Source: Patella vulgata
Taxonomy: Eukaryota > Mollusca > Gastropoda > Patellidae
Length of the DNA stretch: 64,000 bases
Reading direction: 5' to 3'
Assembly (NCBI RefSeq): GCF_932274485.2
Contig: NC_065884.2
Coordinates: 57,598,546 to 57,662,545 of the forward strand
Shown: in pieces, positions 36,815-48,900 of the stretch
Layout of the letters: each line of letters starts with the position of its first letter
How positions within the stretch are numbered: the stretch's first letter is position 1
Program-made: the position numbers and the translations under genes
Notes under the pieces: generated by a model
Told to the model about the DNA's origin: nothing
Database searches by the model: none
What the model saw: only the letters and a program-made list of their open reading frames with translations

Positions 36815-37948
36815 ATCAACAACTGAAATTCATTGTCCGAATACGAACAACTTTATAATGAATTTTACTTTGATTTATTGTGAACACTCTACAGACTACA
36901 TTTATTATCTGATCAGTTTGAAATTTATATATGTTGTTTACATTAGTGAGATGAAGGAAATGAAATGAAATGAATGGAATTTAATGGCATGTCAGCTCTA
37001 ACCAGGCTATATGGTGCCAAACACATGGTGATTTTGACGAGACAAATTAAACCAATATCACATAAATATATTTATATACATAAATAAAAACAAGTATCAC
37101 AGACAATAATGTTATTAAAAATAAATACAAATTTCAACAATTTCCATCTTTGCAATTTCCGTTTATAACTTCTAGAGTTATGGCCCTTGTTTTACTTTGT
37201 TGAACCTTGTGAACACTCTAACAACTTAAGTTATCATCCGATCTGTATTATTTGAATTAATAAAATGATAAGGCCTGTTAAATTTCATCAATTTCCGTTA
37301 ATAACTTCTAGAATTATGTCCCTTGTTTCAATTTGTTAAACCTTGTGAGCGCTCTATGGACAAATGTTATCATCCGATCTGTATGAAATTTTTATGTATT
37401 ATTTAGATCACTAAATCAAAGAAGGCTATTGAATTTTAACAATTTCAATTAATTACTTCTATAGTCATGGCCCTTGTTTTTCTTTGTTGAACCTTGTGAA
37501 CACTCAATCGACAAAAGTTATCCTCCGATATGTATGAAAGTTATTTGCATTATTTAGATCAGTAAAACGAATAAGACTATTGAATTTCAGCAATTTCTGT
37601 TAATTAATTCTGGAGTTATGGCCCTTGTTTCACTTTGTTGAACGCCTTGTGAAGCTCAAATGACAAAAGTCATCATCTGAACTGTATTAGATTTAAAAGC
37701 ATTATTGAGATTAGTAAAACGAAGAAGCCTTTTGAATTTAAGCAATATCTGTTTATAACTTCTACAATTATGTCCCTTATTTCACTTTGTTGAAACTTGC
37801 GAACATTCGATGTGTATGAAATCGATATCAGTGTCTTGTAAATGCTCCTATTACCTCATAAATATGTGACAACCCTTGTCGACTGCTCGGACAATTTAGC
37901 TGCTGTGGTCATATGTTTTGTTACCTTGCAACCTATCTTTCTCCATGC
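36815..37948 (+). mobile_element. Repeat Z copy with ~145-bp internal tandem repeats, interrupted by a SINE-B tail
   Basis: Five internal units with acttctagagttatggccc, cactttgttgaaccttgtga and gttatcatccgatctgtat start near 37167, 37303, 37453, 37607 and 37758. The downstream end (tgtggtcatatgttttgtta, ccttgcaacctatctt) matches other Z copies. A SINE-B tail fragment (minus) lies at 36955-37025. Confidence 0.75.
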
Positions 37949-38348
37949 AGTCTGTTTTAGAACCACTGTACTAGACCATCTGTATTCCGACAAAACCCAC
38001 CATAAAAAATTACAGTCATACATACTCTTGACTAAATTATTTAAATCCCATTTAGTAACTGACTTAAGGGCATGTTCCACTTTTCACTTAAGTCTTTAAC
38101 AAACCCTAATACCTTAATCTAAAATCAGTTAATGTGACTCTTGATTTACTAAGGATGGTTTTATTTGTATTTTATTAATTTGAAAAATAGTGATTTTAAT
38201 GAAAATTGGAAATGGTCGAGAGTAATGTCAGTCATTCAGACTAGATCTTGGTCTGTGTATTTCCAGAGATAAGATATGTGGTATTCTGCAGATCACATGA
38301 TGAATGTATTAAGACATTAAATAAATTTGATTTTCTTTGTCATTTCAG
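37949..38348. other. 3' end of the intron upstream of SARM1 exon a
   Basis: No repeat seen. It ends in the acceptor tract gattttctttgtcatttcag. Confidence 0.7.
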
Positions 38349-39913
38349 GTCAGAATAGATTTGGCAACAAGAAAGAAAATGTTGTTTATGAAAAAGTGAG
38401 TAAAGAAAATCCAGATATGGCAGAAGTGGAATTACCGAGGAAGGAAGCGGACATTCGTGGAGAGGGCGCCACTGTCAGACGAATTAACTCAGAGGTTTCG
38501 TTCTATGAGGAAGAAAAAGACAATATTAGTAGTAAAAATGATCCTTATAAAGCTTTAGAACGTTCTCAGTCTGAGGCAACTCTGCCCTGGAATTCAGAAT
38601 GCGATGGCGCCTTCGATTTTCCTACCAGTCTACGTGATTTTGAGGCTGCTCACAGTGGTCACAATGTATCTGAATGTACGAAAGTGTATTTTGATCTATC
38701 AAGAGCTGAACCATATGAAAAGGTTCAGCATTGTGAAAGTACAACAAGCATGAAGCAGGTTTACTCTGGAAGAACTCTGGAACCAATTCCGCAAGATGAA
38801 GAACTTCAGACTGGAGATTTATCTCATATTTATGCTAGTCAGCGTTCAATATCTAACGATAGCACGTCCAGTAACGGGAGTGGTGACGTTAATGATATTG
38901 GTTATAATTATAAAGGGGTGACAACTACTAAAGAGGTCAGCACATCATCATCATCATCGTCAATAAAAGTCACAAAGACGACGAAAATACAAGAAATGTC
39001 GAAATCAAAAGCATCTGTTAAATCTAGTTTCCAGATTTATGCACATTCCTTGAAACAGAAAATCCGACAGCTACAAATGGGATCTGTGCCGGAGCAGATT
39101 ATAGCTATGCAGGAGATGAACACGTTAATGGAGCAGGCATGGTCCATGCCTATATATGGTCGTGAGGTAGCATATGGTCTGTGCGATATTTTACGTGAGG
39201 AACACGCTTTTGAAATTATTGTGAACAACTGTGCCTCGACAAACAGGGAATTATTACAAGCGTCTGCTTTGCTTTTGGAGCAGACGTTGACAACAGGGAA
39301 TCGTATTCAAGTTGCAGATACAGGATTAGAAACTGTGGTGAAAATGACAGTCGATACAAAATCTGACAATGGAATAGCAGAGACTACAACAGGCATTTTG
39401 GAAAGTTTATTCAAAACCTCAGAAGAAACGTGCTCACGTGTTATTTATTTAGGCGGTTTGGACGTGATCATTCATTGGTGTCGTTGTAGTGATATAATGA
39501 TTCTGCGACATTGTGCAATAGCATTATCTAATCTTGCCTTGTATGGAGGCTCTGAAAATCAACAGGAAATGACAAAGCGTAAAGTACCAGAGTGGTTATT
39601 TCCCCTTGCTTTCAGTGACGATGACAGTGTACGATATTACGCATGTTTAGCTTTAGCAGTGCTTGTTGCGAATAAAGAAATAGAAATGTCCGTGTTAAAT
39701 TCTGGGACTTTGGAACTAGTTCTTCCATTTATCGAGAGTCATAGTCCAGACGAATTTGCACAAATGGATATAACACATCGTCATGGTCGATCAACGGGCT
39801 GGTTAAAAAGACTAGTGCCAGTTTTATCCAGTAAACGAGAGGAAGCCCAGACGCTGGCTGCCTTCCATTTTGCGATGGAGGCAGGAATCAAAGCAGAGCA
39901 AGAAAGAAGAGAT
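38349..39913 (+). CDS. SARM1: SARM1 exon a: N-terminal region and most of the ARM lobe
   Basis: The acceptor is a pyrimidine-rich tract ending TTTCAG at 38348; the donor GTAAGT begins at 39914. The exon enters with two bases of a split codon and leaves in phase 0. The first ~210 residues are charged, Ser/Thr-rich and carry a serine run (SSSSSS), and look disordered. The ARM lobe then starts near [13 protein letters not shown]. Candidate nucleotide-site residues, numbered by human SARM1 from memory: Trp103 at 39140-39142, Arg110 at 39161-39163, Glu149-Gln150 at 39278-39283, Arg157 at 39302-39304 and Lys193 at 39413-39415. The spacings Trp+7 to Arg and Gln+7 to Arg match human. The ATG at 38327 lies in the intron and is not the start. 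Confidence 0.95.
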
Positions 39914-42900
39914 GTAAGTAGATTCAAGGTTATTTGATGTGCTACCCTTTGAACTCCAAACTTCTCAGGGACAAAATAGGACACCAGCTAACTAGGCCAG
40001 CAGTATTAGCATTTATTGTTACATACTTGTCAAATAACTGTAAAAGCACTGTTAAATGATGGCTCATCAGTTAATTACCAAAGGCTAAAGTATTTGAACT
40101 GAAACATTATCTAAACCCACTTATATCAATGGATATCCCATTTATTCCGGTTGCCAAACCCAATATTTCGAGTGAACCTGGAAAGTGTATACAAAGTTTT
40201 TTTTATGATTGATTTTAGTAGCCTAGGGTGTCCTCTTTCAGAATCTGATGGGTGAACCTTGGCCTCCTTGAGCGTTTTGAGAAATTCAAGATGGCGTCCA
40301 AGACAGCCGCCACATCAAATAATCCCCTATAGCTCCCATAGTATTTATTCTAGGATGATAATTTTGGTGTCTAACCATATGTTTCTGGGGTCAAGGAATA
40401 TATATTTCTGGACATAGGAGCATGTGAGTGATAGGATAACACCACATACATCCCTATCAGGGGCTCCAGAGTCACATGGGTCGGTCCTGAAAAGGGAGAC
40501 ACAAGCTGTTTGTTGAACATTTAAAAAAAAAAAAAATTCTACCTGCAAAACAGGAACATAACCTCCACAAAACTAGGTAATATTCTGTTTAATCCTTTAG
40601 TCGTGTTTCTGGCTGCAACCTGTGACAGCACAAGCACAGTTCTGGATCAAGTTCCGGCGGATTCGGATCTTCTAGTGAACGCCACACAGTAGCTTTGCGA
40701 ACCCTTTTTTTGGCGTTCACTACAAATGCATCATTGGTTGGAGCTAGACTACATGGTTTAGGTGGAGATGATGACGATACATTTCCAGTTTTGGATGCCT
40801 ATACCCCAGTGTGTTTAAGTCATAGATTTGCAAGAGCTCTGTCCATAACAAGCTTACAGTGGAATTGCCAATTGAGGAAAGAACAACCGTTGACATTGGT
40901 CATACTACGGAGAAACTCACATGAATTATCATTGAAATCCTGCCAGCTCATGCTCTTACTGGATGTGACATGGTTACATGTGGCTACGTCGTGGGGAAAG
41001 GAACAGCTTTGAAAGTGGTTAGAGCTTGATTGTATTCTTTCTCACTCGTCGGAGTAAAAGACACTCCAATAGAATCATTGCTTATACAGGCCACTCTATT
41101 TATGTCAGCTTGTTATGGACAGAGTTGTCTGAAACACGCTGGAGGGCTTGGACATCTAAAACTGTAAATGCATCGTCATTATTCCCCACCCAAACCATGT
41201 AGTCTTGCTCAACGAATGATACATTTGCAGAGAACGCAAAAAGAGCTCATCACCAAGCTATTGTGTGGTGTTCACTGGAAGATCGTAATCCACCGGAACT
41301 TGATCTGGAACAGTTTTGTTGGGAGAAGGATACTAAATTGAGAACATTACAACTGGACAACTTGCTCCGGAGTCTGTCATGTGGCTCATTAGATGTGGAT
41401 ACAAGAGTGACAGCTCATGTAGTATGTGTGCTTGTAGCTGCACTAGGGATGGCACAGAATATACAGTATTTTGCGCTTTTGCTGTCACAGGTTGCAAACA
41501 GAAACACGACGAAAGGATTAAACTGGATATTACCTAGTTTTGTGGAGGTTATGTTCCTGTTTTGCATGTAGAATTTGGTTTTTTAAATATTCAACAAACA
41601 GCTTGTGTCTCCCTTTTCAGGACCGACCCATGTGACTCTGGAGCCCCTGATAGGGATGTATGTGGTGTTATCCCATCACTCACATGCTCCTATGTCCAGA
41701 AATATATAGTTTGTCTCCAGATATAGTTTGGTTTGGTGAAATAATCGCCCCCAACCGCCGCTAACGAGTTAAAGGGCCATATTGTCTGGCATGTTTGATT
41801 TTACTATCATCTAATCACCCCACAACATAATAAACAATTTCAGTGTATTCCTTGACCCCAGAAACATACGGTTAGACACCAAAATTATCAACCTAGTCCT
41901 AGAATAAATACTATTGGAGGTATAGGGAATTATTTGATGTGGCGGCCATCTTGGACGCCATCTTTAATTTCTCAAAATGCTCAAGGGTGACTGAGGTTCA
42001 ACCAGCAGATTCTGAAAGAGGACACCCTAGACTACTAAATCAATCATAAAAAAAACTTTGTATACAATTTCCAGGTTCAGTCATAGTTCTGCCGGACTAA
42101 TTGTAATTTGAGGAAATCCTTTAAACATACATTATGCAAGAGCTAAATCTGCCAATTGCAGGTCTTTCTTTAGGCCTGAAATGTTATCTAAATTATTAAT
42201 TAGACATTAATTAACTGATCCAGACCATAATCAACTCTCGATTTCCATTCATAATTTAATCATGAAATGGATGATCGAGACTATGGTTTTATACGCCCAC
42301 ATTTTCATGTGAACGTATATTGTCGTCGCCCCTGTCCGTCCGTCCGTCCACAATTGAAATATAGGTTTATCACCTTAAGATCTCGGTTCCTTTCTATATT
42401 GGCATCTATCGGACCATAACTTCATGGATTATGGCCCCTGATTGTACGAAAAATCACGTTTTTGGCTTGTGAACACTGTAGAGGTCACAATTTTTATCCG
42501 ATTTTGTTGAAACTTTAAATGTAAGTTTATAACCCAAAGATCTCGGTTCCTTTCGATATTTGCGCATATCGGACCGTAACTTCCTGAATTATGGCCCCTG
42601 ATTGTACGCAAAAACGCGTTTTTGGCTTGTGACCCTATAGAGGTCATAATTTTTATCCGATTTAAAAAAAACGTATTATTATATCACCGTTTAACCCTAA
42701 GGACGGTTGAGTTCGAATTTCGTGAAAATCGCCCCAAAACTGACAGACAAAATGGCCGCCGTCCGTTCTCAAATAGCGTAAAAATATGGTATATCAAGGT
42801 TGTGGACCCTATAGAGGTCACAATTTTTATCCGATTTTGTTGAAACTTGAAATGTAAGTTTATAACCCAAAGATCTTGGTTCCTTTCGATATTTGCGCAT

Positions 42901-45900
42901 ATCGAATTGTAATTTCCTGAATTATGGCCCTTGATTATAGGAAAAATCACTTTCGTTTTAGCTTGTTTTCTATCCATCTCTCGAAAATGTGGGCGTATCC
43001 TGCCTGGCAGCCGCTGGTTTATTGTACAGATCGAGGCTAGGCCAAAATTTCAATCGCCTAATTCTCGGTTCATAGTGGATCAATTTGACTGAAATTTTCA
43101 GCAAATTGCCTTTACATTATCTAGTTTTTAACTATTAAAGTGAGAACTGCCAGCTCTTTATCTTATCTTCCATAATGTATCTTTAAGCATTATGAATGAA
43201 TCTGGTGAGGAATATCGGACATTTTGGCCAACCAAGTTTTTTATTTTCTAACCCCCACCCTAATAGAGCAGGAGCCCAGGGGGTTAACCTAGCTGAAAAG
43301 TGTACCAATTTTCTCCTATATGGTATCAATGTATGTATATCTGGTATCATCAGAATGTAAGTCTGCCGGGTTTCTGGTGGTGGGTGTGGTATTCCACGCC
43401 CAAAATGCCATGCCCCCCAACTAGTCTAGATTAGCTCAAAAGTGTACCACATGAAAATCGCACAGCAATGTACCGTACATCTTCAGGTATTACAAAAACA
43501 CTCTGACAGACATTTCTAGTGGTGGGGTACACCTGACAGAGCTTTTTAATTGCCATTTGTAGTGATGGAGTATCCCTGACAAGAGTTATCTAATTTCCAG
43601 ACCAAAGCTAGGCTAGATTAGCTCAAGTCTGCACCACCTAAAACAGCTTTGGAGTTGTTCAGTACCACCACAGGAATCATGAATGACCATTGCCAGACAG
43701 TTTTTGCGGTGGGTTGCCCCTAACAGACATGCCCAAAATAACACGACCCCCAACTATGACAGATTAATCGGCACTGTTCCTGTGGTCCCAAAAATTAAAA
43801 ATTGTGCCAGGATGCGTAGAATACTGATACCTAGCACATATGGAAAAGGCGATAAACTGTGGTTGTAGGAACAATTTTATTTTTCAAAAACGCATTTTTA
43901 GCCCCATAAAATGTATTTTGCCCAAAAATCAATTTCTTGCAATCGCAGTTTATCGCCTCTTCCATACGTGCAAGGTATTAGTATCCTACGCATCCTGGCT
44001 AAAAATCTAATTTTTTAGAACACGGGAACAGTGCCTGCAAAGCTAGCCTAGTTGGGGGTGTGACATTTTGGGGCGTGTCTGTTAGGGGTAACCAGATATA
44101 CATACATTGATACCATATAGGAGAAAATTGGTACATTTTTAAGCTAGGTTGACCCTCTGGGCTCCTGGTCAATAACCCTAACTAGATGGATTTCAACAGT
44201 CCTAGTCTGTAGTGTCCTCTTATTTGACTCTGTGTTTTCTTCAGATTTTGTATGATATTGGTGTGATAGAGCCTTTAAAACAACTTGCCAGTTCTCCTAA
44301 TTGTACAGCTTCCAGGCTGGCAGCACAAGCCCTTAAAATAATGGGTGAAGAAGTTCCGAAAAAACTTTCTAAACAAGTTCCATTATGGTCAGTTGAAGAT
44401 GTCTCTCACTGGGTTGCACAGGTAATTTACATGTTAAAGAGACATTATCTTTTTCAGCTTGGGGGGTTGGATGGCCGAATGGTTAGTGCATGCGCGTTGT
44501 AGCATAGGGTCTGTCATTGAATCAGCTGATGTGGTTTCGATTCCCCAGTTGTATGTGACAAGGAGTAGGGTCACCTGTCCAACCTCGTGGGTTTTTTCCG
44601 GGTCCTCCGGTTTCCTCCCACTGGTAAAGACCCCTACACGCAAGTGAATAGTTGAAATAAAATTGAACCATATGTTATTCCCGAAATTCCCTAGTTTGTG
44701 TCGAGTAGACGTTGAACCAATCTATCTCTCTCTCAGCTAAAGAATACATGTATATATTAATAGGCTATGGCGTTGCACATTAGAGTAGGAAGTATTATAA
44801 CTACTAGGAAACCGGAGGTGGCAGCGCTATGCTATCAAGCCTATGTCACTCCCTGGCTTGAGTTGCCTTGGGGCAGCACTAGTGTAGCCACCAACCCCGA
44901 ACAGATGAACTAACAGACAGTAATAAATATATAGATTAAATTAATATAAAATCATATTCAAAACTAGAACTGCGACGCAGTAATGACGGGTTTCACCGGT
45001 GCCCCGTTACCCTTGAACACATGTCACTTCCTGTACCGATGAAACTTTTAAACAGGTTTCCATGTAAGCATTTCACACATCAAATAAAATGTACGCAGAA
45101 TCAACCAAATCCGGCAATATCAATTCATTGTATACATTTGTTACATGTAAGTGATCCTGACAAAATTACATTACTTCCGGTGATAATGAAAATTCTAAAT
45201 TAGTTTTATGAAATCATAGATGGCATAAGGCATCACATGGTGAAATTTTTTATGTAAATCAAATAATATTTGCCACTTTTATAGAACAAAAACCTTGAAA
45301 AGTGACCTGTAGAAAATCGTCCATTTTTGGTATCTGTATGGTCGCGTGGGTTTAATCTATTTGTTGATTGGAATCAAATATCATAATTTTAAAAACAATA
45401 CAAATCAGACTGATTTGAATAAAATATCTGTTTTGAAGGCTAAAAATACAGTTTTTGCCACTATGACGTTACTTCCGGTAAAAGTAAAAGTGTTAAATTA
45501 CTTGTATGAAATCGTAAATGGCATTAGGTATCACACACGGGGAATTTTATGAAAATCGAATGATAATTGACACTTTATGGACCAAAAACCTTGAAAAGTT
45601 ACCTGTTGAAAATCGTCTATTTCTCCGCAACTGAACAAGTTAGTAACCATTTTGTGATATCTATATGATCGTTTGGGTTCATTCTATTAGTTGATTGGAA
45701 TCAAATATCAAAATTTTAAACAAGTAACAAATAGGACTCATTTGAATAAATTACTGGTTTTGAAGGTTATAAATACAATTTTTGCCCAAATTACGTCATT
45801 TCCGGTGACATTGAGGCAAACTAGCGTAAAAAGCGACTCATACAAAATTGCCCATTTCTCGGCAACTGTTCATACTACAAATTAATTTTCACATACATTC

Positions 45901-48900
45901 TCTTCGTATGGATTATTGCTACTAGTTTATGAAAGTTGCGAAGAAATATTTTAAAATATGAAAAGCCTGAATGGGTTGTGAATAGCTCATTTTTTCATCT
46001 TTTTTCACCTTTAAATCGAAATGATCCGAAAACGAAATAAAAATTTAAAAAACTGAGCGCGATGATTTTTGCGCATTAACAGGGCAAACTCTTTCAGTCA
46101 TAGCAGATTTGAAAAAAATAAAATTTGCTTTCAAAAAGTGGTACCGAACTCTCAAAATTGCAGTTTTTGCTAAATTTATGTTACTTTCGCTATCGAAAGG
46201 AAAATGTACCGGTAACAAAAAAAATGACATTTTGGACCGCGGAACATATGAACTTTGTTTTATAGAAATCGAACAATAAATAATTAATCCAGGACTGAAA
46301 AACGTATTACCCAATGGGGGCCAAGGAAAAATACGGTGACAAAAAATGTTGACATTAGTGTTTCACACTGGCTACGCAGTGTGAAACCCTAATAACAATA
46401 GACCTGCCTAATTATCGAAAATCGGAACACTGGCCTGGTTTGAGCAAAGCATTCTAAATGAGGATTTGCTGAATATCTTGAAATCACTTAAGGCTATAAT
46501 AGCTGTACACACAAGCCAAGTTCTGGCAACATCAGCCTGATAAGGCCTGTCTAGTGTTAAGTGTTAACTGTCATCAACAGTCAGTAATAATTACTAGAAA
46601 AAACCATTTAACCACAATATACATATATAATCTAATTTCAACACTGGCAATGTAACTATCTAGTCAAAAATTATTCCTTGCGCTACCAGCAAGATCTTCA
46701 TCAGGCTGAAATTGTTTTCCTGTGAAATTATTCCAAGCCAAATTTCTGAGAATGTCTTTTGTTGCACTTGGAGAATATGAGTAGATTGTTCATGAAGAAA
46801 TGAAATGAAATAGGGTTTAATGTCCTACAATTCTGCACTGACTGGGCTAATAAAAGTAGGCATAGCCATGCATAGTGTTATAAAGAAAAATTTGCCCGGA
46901 TATGGCCTGCCTACTCTTATATATCGAATTCCAACTGTCAAGGGTTAATTCTTTTACGTGCATGCCAATGTGTACACAGGAGCTCAGTTTTTTACCTGTT
47001 CGTATGAAGGGAAAATACATACAATTTTTGACAGCAAAATTGTGCAGACTGCATAACAAGTTAACCCTATTCAATTTATTTGGTTTAAGTAACTTAGCAC
47101 AATTGGCACCAGATCTGAAACAATGTTTTGTTTATCTGTGTTATGCTATTATTGATGCTATTACTGAAAATAGATGTCCTCTTATTACACTCTGACTAAA
47201 AGTCAAATAAAAACAATCACTGTGTGCCTGTACAGTATATCATACTCATGTACCTGTCTACCCCCTGAGGCAAAATAAATATGTGCCAATGATTGAATTA
47301 TCTCCCTTGTCATAGTATAACCTTGATCTGTTATTGAACAACTAACATAGTGTTTTAAATACGTTGACACTGATTGACATATGGCTTCCCAGTACAGGTA
47401 AACATACTGACAGTGATAGACATGGTGGTTACAATTTAATTAAAGATATTAATTGGCTGTTGTCATATATTTTTGTCCTATGCCTTTCAGAGAAAGCAGG
47501 GAACTATTTAAATTGGTTCGTACATCCGTCTGTCTCTCTGTCCGTTACACCTTTTGGAAAACAATAACTCTGCTTCTTATTAAAGTAGAATGTTCAAGCT
47601 TGGTATCCAGGTATAGAATGCTCAAACTAAGTTTGTTAATTAATAAGTTTCATCAATATATTGCTGTATTGAGGTAGATGAGATCAGCCTCACTAGTGAG
47701 TTGCTTATTATACACCCACATTGAAATATGGTAGTATTTTGTGGTAACCCTCCTCCATCATCCACAATTGGTTATGGACACTCGAGAGGCTAAAATTATC
47801 AACCAATAGACTTTCAATTCATACACTGTGTTTATGTTCATGAGATGATTCAGATGAAAAACCCTAGCAGTTTTTGTAGATGCTCCCATTACCTACAAAA
47901 GAATAAATATGCGACCTTTGTGAGGGGGGTTGGATGGCTGAATGGTTAGCACGTGCGTGCTGTATCATAAGACCTGTCATTGAGTCAACTGGCGGGGTTT
48001 CGAATCCCCGGGGGGTGGGTGGATGGCCAAATGGTTAGTACAGGCGCGCTGTATCATACCGTCTGTCATTGAGTCAACTGGCAGGGTTTTGATTCCCCGG
48101 TTGTACGTGACAAGGAGTAGGGTCGTCTGTCCAACCGCGTGGGTTATTTCTGGGTCCTCTGGTTTCCTCCCACTGCCAAAGACCCCTACGCGCAAGCGAA
48201 TTATTGAAATAAAATTGAACCATGTGTTAATTCCGAAATGACCTAGTTTGTGTCGAGTGGACGTTAAACCCCATTTCTCTCTCTCTTTCGAATCCCTGGT
48301 TGTACGTGACAAGGAGTAGGGTCGCCTGTCCAACCTCGTGGGTTTTCTCCGGGTCCTCCAGTTTCCTCCCAATGCTAAAGACCCCTACGCACAAGCGAAT
48401 TATTGAAATAAAATTAAAACCATGTTAGTCCCGAAATAACCTAGTCTGTGTCGAGTGGATGTTAAACCCCATTTCTCTCTCTCTCTTTTGCGACCTTTGT
48501 GGACAGCACAGGTGACTTCTTAATTACATGTAGTTACTGCAGGTGTATGTTTCATTGCCTGGCAAACTATCTTTTACAAAGGGTCAAATCATTTTCATGT
48601 ATTCAGTCACACTTGAAATATGCTTTCCTACTTTATTGAATGTATTTCATTCAAATTTCCTCCATCCTACTTTTAGTCATACATAAGCGAAAGCCTAATG
48701 TATGGTTGATTTTGTTTCCATTCTCTCTTTCTAGGTTTTTTTGTATGTTACTTGTTTTGGGTGTAATTTCAGGTTGGTTATGGTGAATATTGTGAAAGGT
48801 TCGAAGATTGTCATGTTGATGGTGATATTTTATTACAACTAACAGATCTAGAATTAGCAGAAAGTTTAGATATGACTTGTAGAATAGCACAAAAAAGGTA

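Larger units (their letters stand above)
47708..48577 (+). mobile_element. Repeat Z copy hosting two nested SINEs
   Basis: Left part from tacacccacattgaaatatg to aataaatatgcgacctttg; right part from 48490 to ggtgtatgtttcattgcctg. The same order of motifs occurs at 58028-58640 (complement) and 37842-37948. Confidence 0.8.

Noticed and set aside
38327-38348. ATG at 38327 as SARM1 start
   Set aside because: It lies in the polypyrimidine tract just before a strong acceptor (TTTCAG at 38348), so the codons before 38349 are intronic.
40695-41571. Two ~100-codon frames that look like genes
   Set aside because: They lie between long inverted repeats and belong to the decayed interior of a mobile element, not a host gene.
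42429-42977. Overlapping frames on both strands
   Set aside because: Produced by the tandem units of repeat Z; the same peptides recur because the DNA repeats.
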